DNA of 64,000 nucleotides from Utricularia gibba (taxonomy: Eukaryota; Streptophyta; Magnoliopsida; Lamiales; Lentibulariaceae), in assembly GCA_002189035.1 (NCBI GenBank), contig NEEC01000136.1, forward strand, positions 1 to 64,000, given 5' to 3'. Below are positions 11,673-23,567 of this stretch, piece after piece; the first letter of the stretch is position 1, and every line of letters starts with the position of its first letter. Both the position numbers and the translations under genes were made by a program. The notes under the pieces are model-generated. The model was not told the DNA's origin and did no database searches. It worked only from the letters and a program-made list of their open reading frames with translations.

Positions 11673-14600
11673 CTGGCTCCTTAGCCCAATCTGGGAGGTC
11701 TCTACTCGATGAAAATCGTGATGCATTTAATGAAGTTATGATGTCATGAGCGCCCCAAATGGTTTTCTCACAACCTGATTTATATTTGACGAGGTGCTCT
11801 AGGCTGGCACTAGTATCGAGCAAATGGTCGAGTCGCGCTCTGGCCCATAGTCATTTGTAGCCCGGCCAAAAAAGTGATGCATTTATTAACGTTGGGTTTT
11901 CGGCGGCTGCCTACATGCTTTTTCAAGGAAAAGTTGTCGTTTTTTGCGGGTGCTGTTGTTGGGAACTTCGTCCGGACCCAAGGTTCGGTCTGACTTCACA
12001 GCACAATAAGGTCCCATTCGACGAAAATCGTGATACCTTTATTGAAGTTAGGATCTCAAGACCACCCCAAATGCTTTTTTCAACAGCATGCTATACACTT
12101 GAGAAGGCGCTTTTGTGGGTCACCGAGATCGGGCCGGAATTCGGGTCGGCTCTGGGCCCAAAGTCAGCTGTAGCCCGTCAAAAGAAGTGATGCATTTATT
12201 AACGTTGGGTTGTCGGCGGCTGCCACATGGTTTTTCAAGCAACAGCTTGCCGTTTTAAGGCGGGTGCTGTCGTTGGCAGCTTTGTAAGGGCCCAAGGTTT
12301 GGTCTGGCTCCTGAGCCCAATCGGGTCCTACTCGATGAAAATCGTGATGCATTTAATGAAGTTATGATGTCATGAGCGCCCCAAATGGTTTTCTCAACAA
12401 CCTGATTTATATTTGACGAGGTGCTCTAGGCTGGCACTAGTATCGAGCAAATGGTCGAGTCGCGCTCTGGCCCATAGTCATTTTAGCCCGGCCAAAAAAG
12501 TGATGCATTTATTAACGTTGGGTTTTCGGCGGCTGCCTACATGCTTTTTCAAGGAAAAGTTGTCGTTTTTTGGCGGGTGCTGTTGTTGGGAACTTCGTCC
12601 GGACCCAAGGTTCGGTCTGACTTCACAGCACAATAAGGTCCCATTCGACGAAAATCGTGATACCTTTATTGAAGTGAGGATCTCATGACCACCCCAAATG
12701 CTTTTTTCAACAGCATGCTATACACTTGAGAAGGCGCTTTTGTGGGTCACCGAGATCGGGCCGGAATTCGGGTCGGGCTTGGGGCCAAAGTCAGCTGTAG
12801 CCCGTCAAAAGAAGTGATGCATTATTAACGTTGGGTTGTCGGCGGCTGCCCACATGGTTTTTCAAGCAACAGCTTGCCGTTTTAAGGTGGGTGCTGTCGT
12901 TGGCAGCTTTGTAAGGGCCCAAGGTTTGGTCTGGCTCCTTAGCCCAATCGGTCCTACTCGATGAAAATCGTGATGCATTTAATGAAGTTATGATGTCATG
13001 AGCGCCCCAAATGGTTTTCTCAACAACCTGATTTATATTTGACGAGGTGCTCTAGGCTGGCACTAGTATCGAGCAAATGGTCGAGTCGCGCTCTGGCCCA
13101 TAGTCATTTGTAGCCCGGCCAAAAAAGTGATGCATTTATTAACGTTGGGTTTTCGGCGGCTGCCTACATGCTTTTTCAAGGAAAAGTTGTCGTTTTTTGG
13201 CGGGTGCTGTTGTTGGGAACTTCGTCCGGACCCAAGGTTCGGTCTGACTTCACAGCACAATAAGGTCCCATTCGACGAAAATCGTGATACCTTTATTGAA
13301 GTTAGGATCTCATGACCACCCCAAATGCTTTTTCAACAGCATGCTATACACTTGAGAAGGCGCTTTTGTGGGTCACCGAGATCGGGCCGGAATTCGGGTC
13401 GGGCTGGGCCAAAGTCAGCTGTAGCCCGTCAAAAGAAGTGATGCATTTATTAACGTTGGTTGTCGGCGGCTGCCCACATGGTTTTTCAAGCAACAGCTTG
13501 CCGTTTTAAGGCGGTGCTGTCGTTGGCAGCTTTGTAAGGGCCCAAGGTTTGGTCTGGCTCCTTAGCCCAATCGGTCCTACTCGATGAAAATCGTGATGCA
13601 TTTAATGAAGTTAGGATGTCATGAGCGCCCCAAATGGTTTTCTCAACAACCTGATTTATATTGACGAGGTGCTCTAGGCTGGCACTAGTATCGAGCAAAT
13701 GGTCGAGTCGCGCTCTGGCCCATAGTCATTGTAGCCCGGCCAAAAAAGTGATGCATTTATTAACGTTGGGTTTTCGGCGGCTGCCTACATGCTTTTCAAG
13801 GAAGTGTCGTTTTTGGCGGGTGCTGTTGTTGGGAACTTCGTCCGGACCCAAGGTTCGGTCTGACTTCACAGCACAATAAGGTCCCATTCGACGAAAATCG
13901 TGATACCTTTATTGAAGTGAGGATCTCAAGACCACCCCAAATGCTTTTTTCAACAGCATGCTATACACTTGAGAAGGCGCTTTTGTGGGTCACCGAGATC
14001 GGGCCGGAATTCGGGTCGGGCTTGGGGACAAAGTCAGCTGTAGCCCGTCAAAAGAAGTGATGCATTTATTAACGTTGGGTTGTCGGCGGCTGCCCACATG
14101 GTTTTTCAAGCAACAGCTTGCCGTTTTAAGGTGGGTGCTGTCGTTGGCAGCTTTGTAAGGGCCCAAGGTTTGGTCTGGCTCCTTAGCCCAATCGGGTCCT
14201 ACTCGATGAAAATCGTGATGCATTTAATGAAGTTATGATGTCATGAGCGCCCCAAATGGTTTTCTCAACAACCTGATTTATATTTGACGAGGTGCTCTAG
14301 GCTGGCACTAGTATCGAGCAAATGGTCGAGTCGCGCTCTGGCCCATAGTCATTTGTAGCCCGGCCAAAAAAGTGATGCATTTATTAACGTTGGGTTTTCG
14401 GCGGCTGCCTACATGCTTTTTCAAGGAAAAGTTGTCGTTTTTTGGCGGGTGCTGTTGTTGGGAACTTCGTCCGGACCCAAGGTTCGGTCTGACTTCACAG
14501 CACAATAAGGTCCCATTCGACGAAAATCGTGATACCTTTATTGAAGTAGGATCTCATGACCACCCCAAATGCTTTTTTCAACAGCATGCTATACACTTGA

Positions 14601-17600
14601 GAAGGCGCTTTTGGGTCACCGAGATCGGGCCGGAATTCGGGTCGGGCTTGGGGGACAAAGTCAGCTGTAGCCCGTCAAAAGAAGTGATGCATTTATTAAC
14701 GTTGGGTTGTCGGCGGCTGCCCACATGGTTTTTCAAGCAACAGCTTGCCGTTTTAAGGGGGTGCTGTCGTTGGCAGCTTTGTAAGGGCCCAAGGTTTGGT
14801 CTGGCTCCTTAGCCCAATCGGGTCCTACTCGATGAAAATCGTGATGCATTTAATGAAGTTATGATGTCATGAGCGCCCCAAATGGTTTTCTCAACAACCT
14901 GATTTATATTTGACGAGGTGCTCTAGGCTGGCACTAGTATCGAGCAAATGGTCGAGTCGCGCTCTGGCCCATAGTCATTTGTAGCCCGGCCAAAAAAGTG
15001 ATGCATTTATTAACGTTGGGTTTTCGGCGGCTGCCTACATGCTTTTTCAAGGAAAAGTTGTCGTTTTTTGGGGGTGCTGTTGTTGGGAACTTCGTCCGGA
15101 CCCAAGGTTCGGTCTGACTTCACAGCACAATAAGGTCCCATTCGACGAAAATCGTGATACCTTTATTGAAGTGAGGATCTCATGACCACCCCAAATGCTT
15201 TTTTCAACAGCATGCTTTAAACTTGAGAAGGCGCTTTTGTGGGTCACCCAGATCGGGGAATTCGGGTCGGCTTGGGGGACAAAGTCAGCTGTAGCCCGTC
15301 AAAAGAAGTGATGCATTTATTAACGTTGGGTTGTCGGCGGCTGCCCACATGGTTTTTCAAGCAACAGCTTGCCGTTTTAAGGTGGGTGCTGTCGTTGGCA
15401 GCTTTGTAAGGGCCCAAGGTTTGGTCTGGCTCCTTAGCCCAATCGGGTCCTACTCGATGAAAATCGTGATGCATTTTAATGAAGTTATGATGTCATGAGC
15501 GCCCCAAATGGTTTTCTCAACAACCTGATTTATATTTGACGAGGTGCTCTAGGCTGGCACTAGTATCGAGCAAATGGTCGAGTCGCGCTCTGGCCCATAG
15601 TCATTTGTAGCCCGGCCAAAAAAGTGATGCATTTATTAACGTTGGGTTTTCGGCGGCTGCCTACATGCTTTTTCAAGGAAAAGTTGTCGTTTTTTGGCGG
15701 GTGCTGTTGTTTGGGAACTTCGTCCGGACCCAAGGTTCGGTCTGACTTCACAGCACAATAAGGTCCCATTCGACGAAAATCGTGATACCTTTATTGAAGT
15801 GAGGATCTCAAGACCACCCCAAATGCTTTTTTCAACAGCATGCTATACACTTGAGAAGGCGCTTTTGTGGGTCACCGAGATCGGGCCGGAATTCGTCGGG
15901 CTTGGGGGACAAAGTCAGCTGTAGCCCGTCAAAAAGAAGTGATGCATTTATTAACGTTGGGTTGTCGGCGGCTGCCCACATGGTTTTTCAAGCAACAGCT
16001 TGCCGTTTTAAGGTGGGTGCTGTCGTTGGCAGCTTTGTAAGGGCCCAAGGTTTGGTCTGGCTCCTTAGCCCAATCGGGTCCTACTCGATGAAAATCGTGA
16101 TGCATTTAATGAAGTTAGGATGTCATGAGCGCCCCAAATGGTTTTCTCAACAACCTGATTTATATTTGACGAGGTGCTCTAGGCTGGCACTAGTATCGAG
16201 CAAATGGTCGAGTCGCGCTCTGGCCCATAGTCATTTGTAGCCCGGCCAAAAAAGTGATGCATTTATTAACGTTGGGTTTTCGGCGGCTGCCTACATGCTT
16301 TTCAAGGAAAAGTTGTCGTTTTTTGGCGGGTGCTGTTGTTGGAACTTCGTCCGGACCCAAGGTTCGGTCTGACTTCACAGCACAATAAGGTCCCATTCGA
16401 CGAAAATCGTGATACCTTTATTGAAGTGAGGATCTCATGACCACCCCAAATGCTTTTTTCAACAGCATGCTATACACTTGAGAAGGCGCTTTTGTGGGTC
16501 ACCCAGATCGGGCCGGAATTCGGGTCGGCTGGGGACAAAGTCAGCTGTAGCCCCAAAAGAAGTGATGCATTTATTAACGTTGGGTTGTCGGCGGCTGCCC
16601 ACATGGTTTTTCAAGCAACAGCTTGCCGTTTTAAGGTGGGTGCTGTCGTTGGCAGCTTTGTAAGGGCCCAAGTTTGGTCTGGCTCCTTAGCCCAATCGGG
16701 TCCTACTCGATGAAAATCGTGATGCATTTAATGAAGTTATGATGTCATGAGCGCCCCAAATGGTTTTCTCAACAACCTGATTTATATTTGACGAGGTGCT
16801 CTAGGCTGGCACTAGTATCGAGCAAATGGTCGAGTCGCGCTCTGGCCCATAGTCATTTGTAGCCCGGCCAAAAAAGTGATGCATTTATTAACGTTGGGTT
16901 TTCGGCGGCTGCCTACATGCTTTTTCAAGGAAAAGTTGTCGTTTTTTGGCGGGTGCTGTTGTTGGGAACTTCGTCCGGACCCAAGGTTCGGTCTGACTTC
17001 ACAGCACAATAAGGTCCCATTCGACGAAAATCGTGATACCTTTATTGAAGTGAGGATCTCATGACCACCCCAAATGCTTTTTTCAACAGCATGCTTAAAC
17101 TTGAGAAGGCGCTTTTGTGGGTCACCCAGATCGGGCCGGAATTCGGTCGGGCTTGGGGACAAAGTCAGCTGTAGCCCGTCAAAAGAAGTGATGCATTTAT
17201 TAACGTTGGTTGTCGGCGGCTGCCCACATGGTTTTTCAAGCAACAGCTTGCCGTTTTAAGGCGGGTGCTGTCGTTGGCAGCTTTGTAAGGGCCCAAGGTT
17301 TGGTCTGGCTCCTTAGCCCAATCGGGTCCTACTCGATGAAAATCGTGATGCATTTAATGAAGTTATGATGTCATGAGCGCCCCAAATGGTTTCTCAACAA
17401 CCTGATTTATATTTGACGAGGTGCTCTAGGCTGGCACTAGTATCGAGCAAATGGTCGAGTCGCGCTCTGGCCCATAGTCATTTGTAGCCCGGCCAAAAAA
17501 GTGATGCATTTATTAACGTTGGGTTTTCGGCGGCTGCCTACATGCTTTTTCAAGGAAAAGTTGTCGTTTTTTGGCGGGTGCTGTTGTTGGGAACTTCGTC

Positions 17601-17923
17601 CGGACCCAAGGTTCGGTCTGACTTCACAGCACAATAAGGTCCCATTCGACGAAAATCGTGATACCTTTATTGAAGTTAGGATCTCATGACCCCCAAATGC
17701 TTTTTTCAACAGCATGCTATAAACTTGAGAAGGCGCTTTTGTGGGTCACCGAGATCGGGCCGGAATTCGGGTCGAGCTACAAAGTCAGCTGTAGCCCGAA
17801 AAGAAGTGATGCATTTATTAACGTTGGGTTGTCGGCGGCTGCCCACATGGTTTTTCAAGCAACAGCTTGCCGTTTTAAGGCGGGTGCTGTCGTTGGCAGC
17901 TTTGTAAGGGCCCAAGGTTCGGT

Positions 17924-18090
17924 CTGGCTCCTGAGCCCAATCGGGTCCTACTCGATGAAAATCGTGATGCATTTGGTTAGGATGTCATGAGCCCCAATGG
18001 TTTTCGAGAAGGCGCTCTCCGAATAGTCAGTTGTAGCCCGCATTTATCAACGTTGACAAGCAACAGCTTGCCGTTTTAAGGCAGCCCAAG
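17924..18090 (+). repeat. Shortened C monomer, about 167 bp
   Basis: This copy opens CTGGCTCCTGAGCCC, keeps GATGCATTTGGTTAGGATGTC and GAGAAGGCGCTCTC, then GTCAGTTGTAGCCCG and CATTTATCAACGTTG. These are C markers in the right order. About 145 bases are missing as several internal gaps, not as one clean truncation. Confidence 0.7.
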
Positions 18091-18711
18091 CTGGCTCCTG
18101 AGCCAATCGGGTCCTACTCGATGAAAATCGTGATGCATTTAATGAAGTTAGGATGTCATGAGCGCCCCAAATGGTTTTCTCAACAACCTGATTTTATTCG
18201 ACGAGGTGCTGCTGGCACTAGTATCGAGCAAATGGTCGAGTCGCGCTCTGGCCCATAGTCATTTGTAGCCCGGCCAAAAAAGTGATGCATTTATTAACGT
18301 TGGGTTTTCGGCGGCTGCCTACATGCTTTTTCAAGGAAAAGTTGTCGTTTTTTGGCGGGTGCTGTTGTTGGGAACTTCGTCCGGACCCAAGGTTCGGTCT
18401 GACTTCACAGCACAATAAGGTCCCATTCGACGAAAATCGTGATACCTTTATTGAAGTTAGGATCTCATGACCACCCCAAATGCTTTTTTCAACAGCATGC
18501 TTACACTTGAGAAGGCGCTTTTGTGGGTCACCGAGATCGGGCCGGAATTCGGGTCGAGCTCGGGCCAAAGTCAGCTGTAGCCCGACAAAAGAAGTGATGC
18601 ATTTATTAACGTTGGGTTGTCGGCGGCTGCCCACATGGTTTTTCAAGCAACAGCTTGCCGTTTTAAGGCGGGTGCTGTCGTTGGCAGCTTTGTAAGGGCC
18701 CAAGGTTCGGT

Positions 18712-18959
18712 CTGGTCCTGAGCCCAATCGGGTCCCGATGAAAATCGTGATGCATTTATGTCATGAGCCCCAATGGTTTTCTCCAGGAGAGGCGCTCTCG
18801 GCTCGGGTCGGGCTGCCATAGTCAGTTGTAGCCCGGAAAATAAGTGATGCATTTATCAACGTTGGGTTTCGGCGGCTGCCTAAATGGTTTTTCAAGCAAC
18901 AGCTTGCCGTTTTAAGGCGGTGCTGTCGTTGGCAGCTTTGTAAGGGCCCAAGGTTTGGT
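18712..18959 (+). repeat. Shortened C monomer, about 248 bp
   Basis: C identity rests on GAGCCCCAATGGTTTTCTCC, GGAAAATAAGTGATGC and TTTATCAACGTTGGG. About 65 bases are missing, mostly from the first half, including the GCTTTTGTT marker and the ACACTCTACTTTATATT segment. Confidence 0.75.
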
Positions 18960-20212
18960 CTGGCTCCTGAGCCCAATCGGGTCCTACTCGATGAAAATCG
19001 TGATGCATTTAATGAAGTTAGGATGTCATGAGCGCCCCAAATGGTTTTCTCAACACCTGATTTATATTTGACGAGGTGCTCTAGGCTGGCACTAGTATCG
19101 AGCAAATGGTCGAGTCGCGCTCTGGCCCATAGTCATTTGTAGCCCGGCCAAAAAAGTGATGCATTTATTAACGTTGGGTTTTCGGCGGCTGCCTACATGC
19201 TTTTTCAAGGAAAAGTTGTCGTTTTTTGGCGGGTGCTGTTGTTGGGAACTTCGTCCGGACCCAAGGTTCGGTCTGACTTCACAGCACAATAAGGTCCCAT
19301 TCGACGAAATCGTGATACCTTTATTGAAGTTAGGATCTCATGACCACCCCAAATGCTTTTTTCAACAGCATGCTATACACTTGAGAAGGCTTTTGTGGGT
19401 CACCGAGATCGGGCCGGAATTCGGGTCGAGCTCGGGCCCAAAGTCAGCTGTAGCCCGACAAAAGAAGTGATGCATTTATTAACGTTGGGTTGTCGGCGGC
19501 TGCCCACATGGTTTTTCAAGCAACAGCTTGCCGTTTTAAGGCGGGTGCTGTCGTTGGCAGCTTTGTAAGGGCCCAAGGTTTGGTCTGGCTCCTGAGCCCA
19601 ATCGGGTCCTACTCGATGAAAATCGTGATGCATTTAATGAAGTTAGGATGTCATGAGCGCCCCAAATGGTTTTCTCAACAACCTGATTTTATTCGACGAG
19701 GTGCTTTAGCTGGCTCTAGTATCGAGCAAATGGTCGAGTCGCGCTCTGGCCCATAGTCATTTGTAGCCCGGCCAAAAAAGTGATGCATTTATTAACGTTG
19801 GGTTTTCGGCGGCTGCCTACATGCTTTTTCAAGGAAAAGTTGTCGTTTTTTGGCGGGTGCTGTTGTTGGGAACTTCGTCCGGACCCAAGGTTCGGTCTGA
19901 CTTCACAGCACAATAAGGTCCCATTCGACGAAAATCGTGATACCTTTATTGAAGTTAGGATCTCATGACCACCCCAAATGCTTTTTTCAACAGCATGCTA
20001 TACACTTGAGAAGGCGCTTTTGTGGGTCACCGAGATCGGGCCGGAATTCGGGTCGAGCTCGGGCCCAAAGTCAGCTGTAGCCCGACAAAAGAAGTGATGC
20101 ATTTATTAACGTTGGGTTGTCGGCGGCTGCCCACATGGTTTTTCAAGCAACAGCTTGCCGTTTTAAGGCGGGTGCTGTCGTTGGCAGCTTTGTAAGGGCC
20201 CAAGGTTCGGGT

Positions 20213-20482
20213 CTGGCTCCTGAGCCCAATCGGGTCCTACTCGATGAAAATCGTGATGCATTTTTTGTTAGGATGTCATGAGAACCCCAATGGTTTTCTC
20301 CAACTACTTTATATTTGAGAAGGCGCTCTCGCAAAGGTCGGTCGGGCTCTGCCCATAGTCATTGTAGCCCGGAAAAAAGTGATGCATTTATCAACGTTGG
20401 GTTTTCGGCGGCTGCCTAAATGGTTTTTCAAGCAACAGCTTGCCGTTTTAAGGCGGTGCTGTCGTTGCTCCCAAGGTTTGGT
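20213..20482 (+). repeat. Shortened C monomer, about 270 bp
   Basis: It keeps GAGAACCCCAATGG, GAGAAGGCGCTCTCG and TTTATCAACG. Scattered gaps remove about 42 bases, some of them at the end, where GGCAGCTTTGTAAGGG is lost. The following B also lacks a few bases at its start. Confidence 0.78.
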
Positions 20483-21723
20483 CTGGCTCCTGTCGGGTCC
20501 TACTCGATGAAAATCGTGATGCATTTAATGAAGTTAGGATGTCATGAGCGCCCCAAATGGTTTTCTCAACAACCTGATTTATATTTGACGAGGTGCTCTA
20601 GGCTGGCACTAGTATCGAGCAAATGGTCGAGTCGCGCTCTGGCCCATAGTCATTTGTAGCCCGGCCAAAAAAGTGATGCATTTATTAACGTTGGGTTTTC
20701 GGCGGCTGCCTACATGCTTTTTCAAGGAAAAGTTGTCGTTTTTTGGCGGGTGCTGTTGTTGGGAACTTCGTCCGGACCCAAGGTTCGGTCTGACTTCACA
20801 GCACAATAGGTCCCATTCGACGAAATCGTGATACCTTTATTGAAGTTAGGATCTCATGACCCCCAAATGCTTTTTTCAACAGCATGCTTTAAACTTGAGA
20901 AGGCGCTTTTGTGGGTCACCGAGATCGGGCCGGAATTCGGGTCGAGCTCGGGCCCAAAGTCAGCTGTAGCCCGACAAAAGAAGTGATGCATTTATTAACG
21001 TTGGGTTGTCGGCGGCTGCCCACATGGTTTTTCAAGCAACAGCTTGCCGTTTTAAGGCGGGTGCTGTCGTTGGCAGCTTTGTAAGGGCCCAAGGTTTGGT
21101 CTGGCTCCTGAGCCCAATCGGGTCCTACTCGATGAAAATCGTGATGCATTTAATGAAGTTAGGATGTCATGAGCGCCCCAAATGGTTTTCTCAACAACCT
21201 GATTTTATTTGACGAGGTGCTTTAGGCTGGCACTAGTATCGAGCAAATGGTCGAGTCGCGCTCTGGCCCATAGTCATTTGTAGCCCGCCAAAAAAGTGAT
21301 GCATTTATTAACGTTGGGTTTTCGGCGGCTGCCTACATGCTTTTTCAAGGAAAAGTTGTCGTTTTTTGGCGGGTGCTGTTGTTGGGAACTTCGTCCGGAC
21401 CCAAGGTTCGGTCTGACTTCACAGCACAATAAGGTCCCATTCGACGAAAATCGTGATACCTTTATTGAAGTTAGGATCTCATGACCGCCCCAAATGCTTT
21501 TTTCAACAGCATGCTTACACTTGAGAAGGCGCTTTTGTGGGTCACCGAGATCGGGCCGGAATTCGGGTCGAGCTCGGCCAAAGTCAGCTGTAGCCCGAAA
21601 AAGAAGTGATGCATTTATTAACGTTGGGTTGTCGGCGGCTGCCCACATGGTTTTTCAAGCAACAGCTTGCCGTTTTAAGGCGGGTGCTGTCGTTGGCAGC
21701 TTTGTAAGGGCCCAAGGTTCGGT

Positions 21724-22010
21724 CTGGCTCCTGAGCCCAATCGGGTCTACTCGATGAAAATCGTGATGCATTTGCTTTTGTTAGGATGTCATGAGAACCC
21801 AATGGTTTTCTCCACACTCTACTTTATATTTGAGAAGATTGGGCAAGAGGTCGGGTCGGGCTCTGCCCATAGTCATTGTAGCCCGGAAAATAAGTGATGC
21901 ATTTATCAACGTTGGGTTTTCGGCGGCTGCCTAAATGGTTTTTCAAGCAACAGCTTGCCGTTTTAAGGCGGTGCTGTCGTTGGCAGCTTTGTAAGGGCCC
22001 AAGGTTTGGT
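21724..22010 (+). repeat. Shortened C monomer, about 287 bp
   Basis: This is the most complete C of block 2: GCATTTGCTTTTGTTAGG, CACTCTACTTTATATTTGAG and GGAAAATAAGTGATGC are present. About 25 bases are missing around the GGCGCTCTCGGGGG segment. The preceding A (21413) has GACCGCCCC instead of GACCACCCC, a variant shared with the C-linked A of block 3. Confidence 0.82.
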
Positions 22011-23567
22011 CTGGCTCCTGAGCCCAATCGGGTCCTACTCGATGAAAATCGTGATGCATTTAATGAAGTTAGGATGTCATGAGCGCCCCAAATGGTTTTC
22101 TCAACAACCTGATTTTTATTTGACGAGGTGCTTAGCTGGCTTAGTATCGAGCAAATGGTCGAGTCGCGCTCTGGCCCATAGTCATTTTAGCCCGGCCAAA
22201 AAAGTGATGCATTTATTAACGTTGGGTTTTCGGCGGCTGCCTACATGCTTTTTCAAGGAAAAGTTGTCGTTTTTTGGCGGGTGCTGTTGTTGGGAACTTC
22301 GTCGGACCCAAGGTTCGGTCTGACTTCACAGCACAATAAGGTCCCATTCGACGAAAATCGTGATACCTTTATTGAAGTTAGGATCTCATGACCCCCAAAT
22401 GCTTTTTTCAACAGCATGCTATACACTTGAGAAGGCGCTTTTGTGGGTCACCGAGATCGGGCCGGAATTCGGGTCGAGCTCGGGCCCAAAGTCAGCTGTA
22501 GCCCGAAAGAAGTGATGCATTTATTAACGTTGGGTTGTCGGCGGCTGCCCACATGGTTTTTCAAGCAAGCTTGCCGTTTTAAGGCGGGTGCTGTCGTTGG
22601 CAGCTTTGTAAGGGCCCAAGGTTTGGTCTGGCTCCTGAGCCCAATCGGGTCCTACTCGATGAAAATCGTGATGCATTTAATGAAGTTAGGATGTCATGAG
22701 CGCCCCAAATGGTTTTCTCAACAACCTGATTTATATTTGACGAGGTGCTCTAGGCTGGCACTAGTATCGAGCAAATGGTCGAGTCGCGCTCTGGCCCATA
22801 GTCATTTGTAGCCCGGCCAAAAAAGTGATGCATTTATTAACGTTGGGTTTTCGGCGGCTGCCTACATGCTTTTTCAAGGAAAAGTTGTCGTTTTTTGGCG
22901 GGTGCTGTTGTTGGGAACTTCGTCCGGACCCAAGGTTCGGTCTGACTTCACAGCACAATAAGGTCCCATTCGACGAAAATCGTGATACCTTTATTGAAGT
23001 TAGGATCTCATGACCACCCAAATGCTTTTTTCAACAGCATGCTATACACTTGAGAAGGCGCTTTTGTGGGTCACCGAGATCGGCCCGGAATTCGGGTCGA
23101 GCTCGGCCCAAAGTCAGCTGTAGCCCGACAAAAGAAGTGATGCATTTATTAACGTTGGGTTGTCGGCGGCTGCCCACATGGTTTTCAAGCAACAGCTTGC
23201 CGTTTTAAGGCGGGTGCTGTCGTTGGCAGCTTTGTAAGGGCCCAAGGTTTGGTCTGGCTCCTGAGCCCAATCGGGTCCTACTCGATGAAAATCGTGATGC
23301 ATTTAATGAAGTTAGGATGTCATGAGCGCCCCAAATGGTTTTCTCAACAACCTGATTTATATTTGACGAGGTGCTCTAGGCTGGCACTAGTATCGAGCAA
23401 ATGGTCGAGTCGCGCTCTGGCCCATAGTCATTTGTAGCCTGGTCAAAAAAGCGATGCATTTATTAACGTTGGGTTTTCGGCGGCTGCCTACATGCTTTTT
23501 GAAGCAAAAGTTGTCGTTTTTTGGCGGGTGCTGTTGTTGGGAACTTCGTCCGGACCCAAGGTTCGGT

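Larger units (their letters stand above)
1..17617. repeat. Block 1: A-B dimer array, 28 copies of about 629 bp
   Basis: Type A and type B monomers alternate strictly. A monomers start at 1, 630, 1254, 1878, 2502, 3127, 3752, 4378, 5005, 5631, 6259, 6883, 7510, 8137, 8766, 9390, 10018, 10646, 11311, 11990, 12617, 13244, 13860, 14489, 15114, 15742, 16369 and 16993; the next is at 17618. The mean period is 629 bp. Most copies differ only by 1-2 base indels in short homopolymers. Variants typical of this block are GGCTCCTTAGCC at the B start, GAAGTTATGATG in many B copies, GAAGTGAGGATC in many A copies, and GGTCGGGCTTGGGG in A. C monomers are absent. No gene or other feature was seen. Confidence 0.95.
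17618..23567. repeat. Block 2: A-B dimers with shortened C monomers (transition)
   Basis: A monomers start at 17618, 18399, 19273, 19897, 20790, 21413, 22320 and 22942. Four of them are followed by a shortened C monomer before the next B (A-C-B); the other four are followed directly by B. From here on B and C begin GGCTCCTGAGCC rather than the CTTAGCC form common in block 1, and A gains the SacI site GAGCTC, first at 18556-18561. The last B (from 23254) already carries variants of block 3 (TAGCCTGGTC and TTTTTGAAGCAAAAG). No gene was seen. Confidence 0.88.
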
